Positions 37,433-45,638 of a stretch of DNA of 64,000 nt are shown piece by piece; position 1 is the stretch's first letter, and every line of letters begins with the position of its first letter. Source of the stretch: Leptolyngbyaceae cyanobacterium. Its GTDB lineage: Bacteria; Cyanobacteriota; Cyanobacteriia; Cyanobacteriales; Aerosakkonemataceae. The position numbers were made by a program, and so were the translations under genes. Under the pieces are notes generated by a model. That model saw only the letters and a list, made by a program, of their open reading frames with translations. It ran no database searches and was not told the origin of the DNA. The DNA lies in contig DATNQN010000065.1 of assembly GCA_036703985.1 (NCBI GenBank), positions 34,631 through 98,630 on the forward strand, in the 5' to 3' direction.

Positions 37433-38044
37433 TTACCAGTTTTTCCCCTCCTCTAAAAACCTGACATCAGTAGCATAAACATCCGTTTCGACTGCTTCTT
37501 TTAACTGAGGAATAAATTCGTTGCCTTTCATCCTCATACCAATTTCAAAGAAGAACTCTGCCATGTCGTCTTTCGACAGTTTATCTTCTCTCATCATTGA
37601 GAAGCGTCTTTCTAACTCTTCAAAAACCTGTCCCCGCAAAACCCGCACTTCATCTTGGAGTTTGGTTCTTGCTTGGTTGAGTTCATCCCGAATAGAGTTT
37701 GTTTGGTTATCAATCGCTTCATCCAGGGATTCGATCGTATTAGAAAATTTCTTGGTAATGCGATCGAGTTGTTGCCGCAAATCGGCAATTTCTTCCTGTG
37801 TAGTTACGTTGAGAGATTTTACTTTTTTCTCGACCGAATCAGCTGCCGAACGGATTTCAGTCGATAAAACAGTTTTCACCTGATCGATGCGATCGCGCAT
37901 CTCTTGTTGTAACAAAGAGATATCTGATTCGATCTTATCGAAACGATTGTCATATTCCCGCAATTGAGGGCCAAAAATAATATCGCGAATCTGGTCAATA
38001 TTTCCCAGTCTTTCCCTCATTTCTTCTTTGGTAATTTCAGCCAT
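37433..38044 (-). CDS. Coiled-coil protein at the head of the OmpA-GTPase-kinase operon
   Basis: 203 residues from the ATG at 38044, chosen for the AAGGGG just upstream; the longer frame to 38083 has no such site. Residues about 30-150 are heptad-rich coiled coil. The N-terminal segment IRDIIFGPQLREYDNRFDKI resembles a segment of the downstream OmpA protein (LLIGPELGEFESLITNVEQK). The C-terminal part (SKDDMAEFFFEIGMRMKGN) is conserved-looking but not recognised. Cytoplasmic. It is 113 bases upstream of the OmpA gene and likely co-transcribed, so it may be a scaffold in the same complex. Confidence 0.75.
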   Translation of the reverse strand: MAEITKEEMRERLGNIDQIRDIIFGPQLREYDNRFDKIESDISLLQQEMRDRIDQVKTVLSTEIRSAADSVEKKVKSLNVTTQEEIADLRQQLDRITKKFSNTIESLDEAIDNQTNSIRDELNQARTKLQDEVRVLRGQVFEELERRFSMMREDKLSKDDMAEFFFEIGMRMKGNEFIPQLKEAVETDVYATDVRFLEEGKNW

Positions 38045-38338
38045 GCTAACCCCTTTTTTTTGAAGCAGATATATTTTATTCAACTTTGCTTTTTTTTGCT
38101 AAGCACCTTTCAATATTTAGCGCTTATTTCCAAAGTAATTTTCTCTTGTTATATTTTAACCCTGACGATCGCAACCACTGTAAATCGGGCAATCGTTATC
38201 AGCTACTTGATAATAAACTACCCTCTTGATTTTTGGCAAACTTAGTGATATCCCTTGGGAAAAAAGTAAACAGGGAAAGAGAAACCAGAAAAGTAACTTA
38301 GCTTTTTGCACGGTGTCCTTGAATAGGGCGTTTCCATG

Positions 38339-39037
38339 TTATATGTCCCCATAAACCGGAATCGCCGCACCGCGCATATCTTTAGCCGCTTCGGAAGCCA
38401 AAAAACAGATCGCTTGTGCTAAAGAGTGCGGTTTTACCCACTTGTCAGCATCTTCTGTCCCCATAGCTTCCCGATTGGCAGAAGTGTCAATTACGCTGGG
38501 GAGAACGACATTAGCAGTAATGTTAGTATTTTTAGTTTCTTGCGCGATCGATTGAGTTAATGCTACCACTCCTGCTTTAGACGCACAATAAGCAGCCATT
38601 TGAGCCCCCGGTTGTTCGGCACCCCGCGAACTCACCGTGACGATACGCCCGTAGCCATTTTGCAACATTTTTCTCAAACTATATTTACAAACTAAAAAAG
38701 TAGTATTTAAGTTTAAATCTAACTGTTGTTTCCAATCTGTATAGCTGAACTCATCAGTTTTACCCATTGCAAAACCTCCCACCAGATGAATTAACACATC
38801 CACCCTTTCCATGCGATTGATGACATTTTCTACAGACCCTTCATCTGTTAAGTTAGCAGGTATAAATTGAATTTTTGCCAAATCCTCAGGAGGAATCATG
38901 CTTTTGAGCCGTTCGATGCTTTGGGAATTGCGATAAGGAATGGTGATGCTGGCTGCACCTTGAGCCAATAGCAAAAGCGTTACCTCCAATCCCAATCCAC
39001 CAGTACCGCCAGTCAGTAAAACTTGCTTGCCTTGCAT
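38339..39037 (-). CDS. SDR-family oxidoreductase
   Basis: 232 residues from the ATG at 39037, which follows a near-perfect AAAGGAGGT site; longer readings upstream lack this. TGGTGGLGLEV (cofactor Gly motif), the active-site Ser region TVSSRGAEQPGAQMAAYCASKAG with Tyr-x3-Lys, and VVLPSVIDT mark a classical short-chain dehydrogenase. The substrate is unknown. There is no operon partner; the divergent neighbour is a VOC protein. The 294-base spacer between this gene's stop and the coiled-coil gene shows nothing clear. Confidence 0.88.
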   Translation of the reverse strand: MQGKQVLLTGGTGGLGLEVTLLLLAQGAASITIPYRNSQSIERLKSMIPPEDLAKIQFIPANLTDEGSVENVINRMERVDVLIHLVGGFAMGKTDEFSYTDWKQQLDLNLNTTFLVCKYSLRKMLQNGYGRIVTVSSRGAEQPGAQMAAYCASKAGVVALTQSIAQETKNTNITANVVLPSVIDTSANREAMGTEDADKWVKPHSLAQAICFLASEAAKDMRGAAIPVYGDI

Positions 39038-39153
39038 TACCCTTACCTCCTTTAACGTTATTCGTTCTCCCACAAGATAACGCGATCGCAGCATCTAGGA
39101 AAGGTATCAAACCGCGCTAGCATGGAAAAAAAACAGCTATACCCCGAATATAT

Positions 39154-39513
39154 ATGCAAATCACCGAATTTCGCCATGCCGCCATCCTGATTTCCAACTT
39201 AGAAAAATCCGAACAGTTTTACACTGATGTTCTAGGACTCCCAAAAGTAGAACGACCCCTCAAATTTCCCGGAATTTGGTATCAAATCGGCGACTTTCAA
39301 ATTCATCTAATTGTCGCTGATTCCCTACTTTCTGACTTAGTAAATCAAGAAAAATGGGGGCGCAATCGGCATTTAGCTTTTTCTGTCACCAACTTAGACA
39401 GCGCCAAACAAAAATTACTAGAGCATGGCTATCAAGTACAAATGAGCGCTTCCGGTAGACCCGCCCTATTTACCCATGACCCAGATGGTAACATCATTGA
39501 ATTAAGTGAGTGA
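39154..39513 (+). CDS. VOC-family protein
   Basis: 119 residues, one vicinal oxygen chelate domain: FRHAAILISNLEKSEQFYTDVLGL at the start, LAFSVTNLDSAKQKL in the middle and FTHDPDGNIIELSE at the end. The metal-ligand positions (His8 and the terminal Glu) are present. The substrate is unknown; it is the same superfamily as the protein at 3484-3882 but not a close copy. Confidence 0.85.
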   Translation: MQITEFRHAAILISNLEKSEQFYTDVLGLPKVERPLKFPGIWYQIGDFQIHLIVADSLLSDLVNQEKWGRNRHLAFSVTNLDSAKQKLLEHGYQVQMSASGRPALFTHDPDGNIIELSE

Positions 39514-39551
39514 GTTCAAGGGGGAAGGGAATTTTTCAATCTTCGCGATAA

Positions 39552-39587
39552 ATCTACATCTATATCTGTGTTTATCTGTAGTAAAAC
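39552..39587. repeat. Dispersed CACAGAT-type spacer repeat, weaker copy 3
   Basis: ATCTACATCTATATCTGTG and following TTTATCTGTAG match the core of the copy at 10941-10990 with a few changes. It lies between the VOC gene and the recombinase gene. Confidence 0.6.
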
Positions 39588-39646
39588 CCCCTCAAAATAA
39601 CTTTTGGATCGGCTAAGTAATCCTTTCCCAATTACCAAACTACCAG

Positions 39647-40942
39647 ATGAAAAATATTGCTTATTCCTACAGCGATCCATTATTAGAAACGGCTGCCGAT
39701 CCTAACATTTGGGGAACCGAAGTAGAACGAATTTACCAAGATTTAGGAGAACGACAACAATTAAAGCAACTATTGCAAGACTGCCAAATAGAACCACCTA
39801 AATATTTATTAGTCAGAAGAGTAGAAGAACTAGGCGATACATTAGAAGAAATATGTGATTTTCTCACCCAAATAGAATACCTTGGCATCGAATTAATTAC
39901 CACCGAACAAACTTCTCTCGCTCATATCAATCTGCGATCGAACTTTCTAAAATTGCTGCAAGAAATCCAACTTTATCATCGTAGTCGAAGCATCCGACAA
40001 GGACACGCCCGCCGCAGATTAAAAGCTTCTCCGCCGCCCGGTAAAGCACCCTACGGTTATCGACGAAGTAAAGATAAATACGTAATTGATAAAAGTGCCG
40101 CACCCGTCGTGAAAGAATTTTTTGAACAATTTTTGCTTTATGCTTCTTTACGAGGGGCAGTGCGTTATTTAGCTAAAAAATACGGTAAAAAAATATCAGT
40201 TTCTACCGGGCGTCGTTGGTTAACAAATCCAGTTTATCGAGGCGATACTGCTTATCAAAATAATCAAATTATTTCCGATACTCACGTTCCGATTATTTCT
40301 AGAGAAGAAGCTGCCCAAATCGATCGCCTGTTGCGCCGCAATCGTTTGTTACCCTCTCGCACTGCTAGCGCCCCGCGTTCCTTAGCCGGTTTGATCCTCT
40401 GCGGCGAGTGCCAATCCCCCACGATCGTATCTCGCGTAAGTACACCTCGCCAAGCAAAAGAATACCTTTACCTGCGCCCCAATAACTGCCCCAAACGTCC
40501 CAAATGTCGTGCAATTCCCTATCAGGAAGCGTTGCAAAAAACGATCGACATGATTTGTCGGGAATTACCAGTTGCAGTGGCGCAGATGGATTTACCCGAT
40601 ATGGGGGGAATTAAAGAAAAATTGAAAAACGCGATCGCATCCCAACAAGACATCTTAACTCAACTTCCCGCCCTCCAAGAAAAAGGCATTTTAGACCCCC
40701 AAACTGCCGACTTACGCGCCTATAAATTGCGAACGGAAATCGCCAAACTGCAACAACAACTCGCTCAATTACCACCCGTCAACTTACAAGAAACTGCCAA
40801 AGCCGTTTCGATTCCTCAATTTTGGTTAGACTTATCAGAAGCCGAACGCCGTTTTTACTTCCGCGAATTTATCCGTCATATCGAATTAGTACGCGAAAAT
40901 TCAGATTGGCAATTGCAAATCAAGTTTATATTTTACCTTTAA
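39647..40942 (+). CDS. Serine-recombinase-family protein with degenerate catalytic domain
   Basis: 431 residues. The resolvase-like N terminus is poor: IAYSYSDPLL stands where YxRVS is expected, and RRVEELGDTLEEI where the RLaRn arginines are expected. The central Recombinase domain (KAPYGYRRSKDKY, TGRRWLTNPVYRGDTAYQNN) and a zinc-ribbon (LILCGECQSPTIV ... NNCPKRPKC) are well kept, with a C-terminal coiled coil. The key active-site arginines seem missing, so strand exchange is doubtful and a DNA-binding role is possible. No flanking att-like repeats or other mobile-element genes are seen. It may be a domesticated cyanobacterial protein. Confidence 0.82.
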   Translation: MKNIAYSYSDPLLETAADPNIWGTEVERIYQDLGERQQLKQLLQDCQIEPPKYLLVRRVEELGDTLEEICDFLTQIEYLGIELITTEQTSLAHINLRSNFLKLLQEIQLYHRSRSIRQGHARRRLKASPPPGKAPYGYRRSKDKYVIDKSAAPVVKEFFEQFLLYASLRGAVRYLAKKYGKKISVSTGRRWLTNPVYRGDTAYQNNQIISDTHVPIISREEAAQIDRLLRRNRLLPSRTASAPRSLAGLILCGECQSPTIVSRVSTPRQAKEYLYLRPNNCPKRPKCRAIPYQEALQKTIDMICRELPVAVAQMDLPDMGGIKEKLKNAIASQQDILTQLPALQEKGILDPQTADLRAYKLRTEIAKLQQQLAQLPPVNLQETAKAVSIPQFWLDLSEAERRFYFREFIRHIELVRENSDWQLQIKFIFYL

Positions 40943-41028
40943 TTTATGATGTAATTTCCATATCTTTCCCCCATCTCTATCACAATCCATTAGACATCTG
41001 AGTACCCTACAATAAGGCTATCCCATAC

Positions 41029-41060
41029 ATCTGCGTTCATCTACGTTCATCTGCGGTTAA
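41029..41060. repeat. Dispersed spacer repeat, degenerate copy 4
   Basis: ATCTGCGTTCATCTACGTTC and the following ATCTGCGG are iterated units of the same family as 10941-10990. It lies in the spacer after the recombinase; ATTAGACATCT also occurs on both sides of it (40991 and 41060). Confidence 0.55.
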
Positions 41061-41219
41061 TTAGACATCTCCAAACACTAAAGATGCGTTATCTGAAACC
41101 ATTGTAGAAACATTTAATACAACGTCTCTACTACAATCTTTTCTAGAAATGTCTATTAAATAGAACTTTTGCCATAACTATATCGTAAAATTATGTAAAC
41201 CAGAACTTCAAAATCACTC

Positions 41220-41777
41220 ATGAAGCTTCATCGTCATCTTCCCAACATATTATTCTCCCTCTGTTTAGCCACCCTAATTTGGTTCAACTTCGCCCCATCT
41301 GCTTTAGCACTGGGCGGAAAACTGCCACCTTTAAATCAACCAGCACCAGAGTTTACCCTACCAACAAACACCGGAAAAGGCCAAATTTCCCTAGCAGATT
41401 ATCGCGGTAAATGGGTAGTCCTCTACTTTTATCCCAAAGACTTTACCTCTGGTTGCACTTTAGAAGCACGTCGCTTTCAGCAAGATTTGCCACAATATAT
41501 CCAGAAAAATACCCAAATTATTGGCGTCAGTGCTGACTCCGTAGACTCTCACGCTGAATTTTGTCAATCCGAAGGTTTGAAATTTCCACTCCTAGCTGAT
41601 ATCAAAGGAGAAGTTAGTAAAACCTACGGTTCTTGGTTAGGTTATCTTTCCCTGCGGCATACTTTTATTATTGACCCGCAAGGTATTATTCGCGAAGAAT
41701 TTACCGGAGTAAATCCCGTCACTCACAGTAAAGAAGTTTTAGCGCGTCTCGAACAATTGCAACAAACTGCTTCTTAA
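41220..41777 (+). CDS. Peroxiredoxin (BCP/PrxQ-like), exported
   Basis: 185 residues. Residues 1-30 are a signal peptide with likely cleavage after ALA (SALA-LGG). The thioredoxin-fold AhpC/TSA domain has the peroxidatic Cys79 in TSGCTLEARRF. The usual PrxQ resolving Cys five residues on is Arg here; Cys115 (EFCQSEG) is the only other cysteine of the mature domain and may act as resolver, or the enzyme may be 1-Cys. It would reduce hydroperoxides in the periplasm or thylakoid lumen using an external thiol donor. The ATG at 41220 begins MKLHRHLPN. Confidence 0.88.
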   Translation: MKLHRHLPNILFSLCLATLIWFNFAPSALALGGKLPPLNQPAPEFTLPTNTGKGQISLADYRGKWVVLYFYPKDFTSGCTLEARRFQQDLPQYIQKNTQIIGVSADSVDSHAEFCQSEGLKFPLLADIKGEVSKTYGSWLGYLSLRHTFIIDPQGIIREEFTGVNPVTHSKEVLARLEQLQQTAS

Positions 41778-41831
41778 TTAATAAGGTGGGCAAAAGCCCA
41801 CCTTATAACAAATTTTAAAGCTATCATTCTA

Positions 41832-41898
41832 ACTCCTGAATTCTGAATTCTGACTCCTGAATTCAGAATTCTGACTCTTGAATTCTGAATTCTAATTC
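41832..41898. repeat. GAATTCTGA-type short tandem repeat
   Basis: Iterated ACTCCTGAATTCTGAATTCTG-like units, with AATTCAGAATTCTG variants. Related short elements occur at about 21355-21373 and 61400-61445. The run directly abuts the 3' end of the PepSY-type gene. Confidence 0.7.
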
Positions 41899-41899
41899 C

Positions 41900-42193
41900 T
41901 TACATTTGTTGAGAACGATTTCTAGAAGATCGCATCTTCCACCACATCAAAATTCCCGTAATAGCCAAAGTGAGTAAACCCAAGGCATTCAAGAAAGGGT
42001 AAATCATCTCCAAATTTAAAGGGCCAAACTCACCCTTATGTACATCCAGCAACCAATCGAATTCGGCTTGCTTATCTGCCATTTCTGCCATCTGATACAG
42101 CGATCCCGTAATCAGGGTGAGTAAAATGGGCAAAAGCATAATGGGGGCTAAGATTCGATGTAATTGGCGCAAACGAGTTTGATAAATTTTCAT
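41900..42193 (-). CDS. Small PepSY-associated transmembrane protein
   Basis: 97 residues. Two TM helices: RILAPIMLLPILLTLITGSLY (about 13-33) and YPFLNALGLLTLAITGILMWW (about 65-85), joined by a loop with FDWLLDVHKGEFG. The first helix with LHRILAP and TG, and the loop HKGEF, match the PepSY-associated TM family (small cousins of iron-reductase/PepSY_TM proteins). A function in metal or redox membrane biology is only suggested by the family. It is divergent from the two-component system, 261 bases away. Confidence 0.75.
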   Translation of the reverse strand: MKIYQTRLRQLHRILAPIMLLPILLTLITGSLYQMAEMADKQAEFDWLLDVHKGEFGPLNLEMIYPFLNALGLLTLAITGILMWWKMRSSRNRSQQM

Positions 42194-42218
42194 GGCAATA
42201 AATTAATAAACAATAAAC

Positions 42219-42243
42219 AAGAGCGATCTTTGCGATCGCTCTT
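42219..42243. promoter_or_regulatory. Hairpin with HIP1 site in the divergent spacer
   Basis: AAGAGCGATC (42219-42228) and GATCGCTCTT (42234-42243) form a 10-base stem with a 5-base loop, followed by TCT. It looks like a terminator, yet it lies upstream of both divergent genes, so an attenuator or a leftover element are both possible. Confidence 0.4.
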
Positions 42244-42454
42244 TCTACAACTCAACGGTATCGCTACCGTCTGCTACCTATCACTTTTGGTTGACCACGC
42301 TGACACTTTAGCCAAATCTTTTGTCAATTATGTTACAGCGACATCAACCTATGGTGACAGGTTGACGACACATCCTCCACAAAGCGCAAATATGGCAGCA
42401 TTTTAGTGAAAGAGTATTATTATTGCCGATTTTACTTTGCACGATTGACACCAG

Positions 42455-43159
42455 ATGAATATCTTAATAGTTGAAGATGAACCGGAAATTGCCAAACTAA
42501 TCCAACTAGCCTTAGAAGCAGAAGGATTTTCCTGCTACCATTGCCGAGATGGGCTGACAGCCTTGCAAGTATTCCAAGAACAGCAACCGGACGTGATCCT
42601 CCTTGACTTGATGATCCCCGGCTTAGATGGCTTGGAAGTATGCGCCCGCATCCGCCAAAAACCTGGCCCCAAAGACCCATATATTCTAATGCTGACAGCT
42701 AAGGGGGAAGAAATCGATCGCGTCATCGGCTTATCTACTGGTGCGGATGACTACATGGTAAAACCTTTTAGTCCTAGAGAATTAGTTGCTAGAGTAAGAG
42801 CATTACTGCGGCGCAGTCTTCGTCATGGCGGACAAAACTTAGTTTACCGCACCCAGCATTTTACCTTAGATGTAGACCAGCGCACTGCCTGCCGTCATCT
42901 ACATCCCGATCGAACAGAAACCCTCGACTTAACTACTTTGGAATTTAATCTTTTAGCTACTTTTATCAGCCATCCCAATCGCGCCTGGAATCGTTCTCAA
43001 TTGATTGATAAACTGTGGGGCGATGACTTTTTTGGAGATGAACGGGTAGTAGATACTCACGTAGCTAGATTGCGAAAAAAAGTCGAACCAGACCCAGCTA
43101 ATCCTACTTTTATTAAAACCGTAATAGGGATTGGCTATAAATTTGAAGACCCTGTTTAA
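42455..43159 (+). CDS. OmpR/PhoB-type response regulator
   Basis: 234 residues. The receiver domain has acidic residues EDEP (8-11), phosphoacceptor Asp51 in ILLDLMIPGLDG, Thr in MLTAKGE and Lys in MVKPFSPREL. The C-terminal winged helix (LDLTTLEFNLLATFISHPNRAWNRSQLI..., ERVVDTHVARLRKKVEP, IGIGYKF) is a Trans_reg_C domain. The sensor kinase gene follows 96 bases downstream on the same strand, so they form one two-component system. Target genes are unknown; the PepSY-type gene is the divergent neighbour. Confidence 0.93.
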   Translation: MNILIVEDEPEIAKLIQLALEAEGFSCYHCRDGLTALQVFQEQQPDVILLDLMIPGLDGLEVCARIRQKPGPKDPYILMLTAKGEEIDRVIGLSTGADDYMVKPFSPRELVARVRALLRRSLRHGGQNLVYRTQHFTLDVDQRTACRHLHPDRTETLDLTTLEFNLLATFISHPNRAWNRSQLIDKLWGDDFFGDERVVDTHVARLRKKVEPDPANPTFIKTVIGIGYKFEDPV

Positions 43160-43255
43160 AGAGAGGGGAGAGGGAAAGGGAAAGGGAAAAAAGAAAAGAG
43201 AAAAAGTTAATAATGATACTTAGAAAACTTTAAAGAAAACAATATAATTTTAAAT

Positions 43256-44371
43256 ATGAAAGTTAATCTCGGAACTCGTTTATTCCTTTCCCATTTATTA
43301 GTAATCGTAGTGGGGATAGGAAGCTTCGTTATCATTGGTAAAGTATCTTCTCCTCGCTTGTTCGTTCTTCACCTACAACAAATAGAAACTAGAAACAGAA
43401 TCTACAATTTACGCTACGCCCGTACTCAATTAGTGCAAGGTTTTGAGAATACTTGGAGTCGCACTACTTTATGGTCTTTTGTGGCAGGTGCGACGGCGGC
43501 TGGCGGATTGAGTTATTGGGTATCTCGACGTATCATGCAGCCTTTAAAACAAATGGAACACATTACCCAAAAGTTTGCATCTGGCAGATTAACCGAACGA
43601 ATGCCGGAATTAGAAATACCCGAATTACATCAGTTAGGAATTAGTTTTAACCGCATGGCTTCCAGTTTAGAAGATGTGGAACAACGACGCCGAGAACTGA
43701 TAGGCGACTTGACGCACGAACTGCGAACGCCACTTACCGTAATTCGCGGTTACTTGGAAGAACTGGCAGACAGCAGAATTGTACCATCGTCAGAAATTTA
43801 TCAGCAATTAGCCAAAGAAACTAAGCGTTTGGAAAGATTAGTTAACGATTTACAAGAACTTTCTAAAGCAGAAGCCGGATATTTGCCGATTAATTTACAA
43901 TCGGTTAATTTACACCCTTTGTTAGAATCTTTGGTACAGAAATTTGCCGATCAATTATTAGAAGAAGGGCCAGTTTTGCAATTAGATTGTCCTCCTCAAT
44001 TACCCCCAGTTTTAGCTGATATCGATCGCACGGAACAAATTTTAGTTAATTTATTGGGAAATGCAATTCGTTATACTTCTCAAGGATATATTACAATTCG
44101 CGCTTGTATTGAAAACGGTAAAAACGGAACGATACCTCCCCTACTTTGGATATCGGTAATTGATACGGGAAATGGAATCGCGCCAGAAGATTTGCCCCAT
44201 GTATTTGAACGTTTTTTTCGGGCCGATCGTTCCCGTGCCAGAAATTCTGGGGGAACTGGGATCGGTTTAGCAATTTCTCGCCGCTTAGTTGAGTTGCAAG
44301 GCGGTAAAATTGAAGTAGAAAGCGAATTGGGCAAAGGAAGTACTTTCCGATTCTCTCTTCCTCTAGCTTAA
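43256..44371 (+). CDS. Membrane sensor histidine kinase (HAMP-HisKA-HATPase), partner of the upstream regulator
   Basis: 371 residues. TM1 (about 9-28), a short periplasmic part of about 40 residues, TM2 (about 70-88), a HAMP domain ([14 protein letters not shown]... to about 140), HisKA with [13 protein letters not shown] (His154), and a HATPase with [24 protein letters not shown] and [15 protein letters not shown]. The short sensor loop resembles BaeS/CpxA-type envelope kinases. A purine-rich tract (about 43160-43205) fills the gap after the regulator gene. The stop overlaps by four bases the stop of the convergent diguanylate cyclase gene. Confidence 0.93.
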   Translation: MKVNLGTRLFLSHLLVIVVGIGSFVIIGKVSSPRLFVLHLQQIETRNRIYNLRYARTQLVQGFENTWSRTTLWSFVAGATAAGGLSYWVSRRIMQPLKQMEHITQKFASGRLTERMPELEIPELHQLGISFNRMASSLEDVEQRRRELIGDLTHELRTPLTVIRGYLEELADSRIVPSSEIYQQLAKETKRLERLVNDLQELSKAEAGYLPINLQSVNLHPLLESLVQKFADQLLEEGPVLQLDCPPQLPPVLADIDRTEQILVNLLGNAIRYTSQGYITIRACIENGKNGTIPPLLWISVIDTGNGIAPEDLPHVFERFFRADRSRARNSGGTGIGLAISRRLVELQGGKIEVESELGKGSTFRFSLPLA

Positions 44372-45219
44372 AACGATCCTTCCTCAATGATGTGTTCTAG
44401 TCTATTTTTTCCGTCATTTTTGATACAGTATATTAAATAATCAGTTTTTTCAATAATCTCATCTACTGAATCAGGCGGATTAAGAAAAGTAATCGCACCA
44501 ATACTAAAAGTAGCTGGCCATTTGTTTTCGTCCATCTTTTCTAGTAGTTGTTTATGCACTCTTCCTACTACTGTTTGAGCCGTTTCGTAAGAAATGCCCG
44601 GTAAAACAACTGCAAATTCATCTCCACAAATTCTAGCAACTATGTCAGTTTCTCTCAGAGAATTTTTGATACTTTGAGCTACCGCTTGTAAGACAGCATT
44701 ACCAATTTGATGACCTCCGTAGTGGTTGATATTTTTGAAATCATCTATATCTATGTAAGCAACTGTAAAAGGATGTCCGTATCGACGCGACTTTTTAATT
44801 TCCATCGCAGCTAGTTCGTTAAAAACTTGCCTGTTGGCAACTCCGGTGAGGGCATCAGTTCTGACTAACTTCCTTTCTCTTTCTAAAGCATTTTTTAATT
44901 CTGACAAAAGATACGTAACGGTTAAAAAGAAACCTAAAATTACAGAAGCGTTCCAATAATTAATGCTAGGGGAAGAATAGGCTAGATGGTTTTCTCTCGA
45001 AATCACCCATGCCAAAGCGCTCATAAAACACATGAAAACACCAAATTTATCTCCTCCGTACCAAGTACTAATCAGTATGGGAATTAAGTAAAAAATAGAG
45101 GTATAAATATCAGTAGGCAGCACAAAATAATTAATTAAACTAATTAATATTAGTAGCAATGAAGCTAATATTAACACAAAAGCTTTGGGTTGATTGTCAA
45201 GATATTGTATTATCTTCAC
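44368..45219 (-). CDS. Membrane GGDEF-domain diguanylate cyclase
   Basis: 283 residues. Several TM helices occur in residues 12-108 ([36 protein letters not shown] and others), like a small MASE-type sensor with YLIPILIS. The GGDEF domain spans about 120-275: [23 protein letters not shown], and the active-site loop RICGDEF (Cys198 in the first Gly position). The metal and general-acid residues (Asp158-Asp160 region, GDEF) are kept, so activity is plausible but the Cys is unusual. It would make cyclic di-GMP at the membrane. It has its own promoter region; the gene is convergent with the sensor kinase. Confidence 0.88.
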   Translation of the reverse strand: MKIIQYLDNQPKAFVLILASLLLILISLINYFVLPTDIYTSIFYLIPILISTWYGGDKFGVFMCFMSALAWVISRENHLAYSSPSINYWNASVILGFFLTVTYLLSELKNALERERKLVRTDALTGVANRQVFNELAAMEIKKSRRYGHPFTVAYIDIDDFKNINHYGGHQIGNAVLQAVAQSIKNSLRETDIVARICGDEFAVVLPGISYETAQTVVGRVHKQLLEKMDENKWPATFSIGAITFLNPPDSVDEIIEKTDYLIYCIKNDGKNRLEHIIEEGSF

Positions 45220-45638
45220 TGGTAAAAGTCCCTGAAAATAAACAGCTTGGTTTAAAAGGTTAGTTTAATATTATAAGATCCTTATAAACTTAAGACCTGT
45301 CTAAAAGGAAAGCGAACAAATACGGAAAAAGGGACAGGCGATCGGCCTATCCCAGAAAATATAGCCATCCTATTTGAGTAATGAACCCTACCCTAGCCCT
45401 CCCCTTGGTAAGGGGAGGGCTAGGGTAGGGTCTAGTTGTTCGCAATTCATTTAGGATTGCTATATACCATTTAGCTATCAGATTCTCCCAATCAATTACC
45501 ACTTCACTCAAGCGCTGTCACGTTTATTATTTTGGCAACGCGCCAGAAAGTAAATTGGTAAGCAAAACAAGCAAACAGCGAAAAGCTTGAGAGGACTCAA
45601 GATATCCCTATTTTTTCCTCTCGTTCGATCGGTCCTGA
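45220..45638. other. Intergenic region upstream of the GGDEF gene
   Basis: 419 bases without a gene, between two minus-strand genes. Besides the long hairpin listed separately, a small inverted repeat CTTGAG/CTCAAG (45586-45601) lies 38 bases beyond the protease stop and may be a weak terminator. I see nothing else. Confidence 0.55.
45385..45431. repeat. Perfect 22-base inverted repeat with 3-base loop
   Basis: The left arm runs 45385-45406 (ACCCTACCCTAGCCC... ending CTT) and the right arm 45410-45431; they are exact reverse complements around GGT. The arms are C-rich or G-rich and themselves contain the iterated CCCTA unit. No T-run follows on either side. It looks like a dispersed cyanobacterial palindrome more than a terminator, being over 200 bases from the nearest stop codon. 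Confidence 0.8.

Noticed and set aside
39647..40942. Recombinase as marker of an integrated element or developmentally excised element
   Set aside because: No attachment-site repeats, no interrupted gene and no other mobile-element genes nearby; the catalytic residues look lost.
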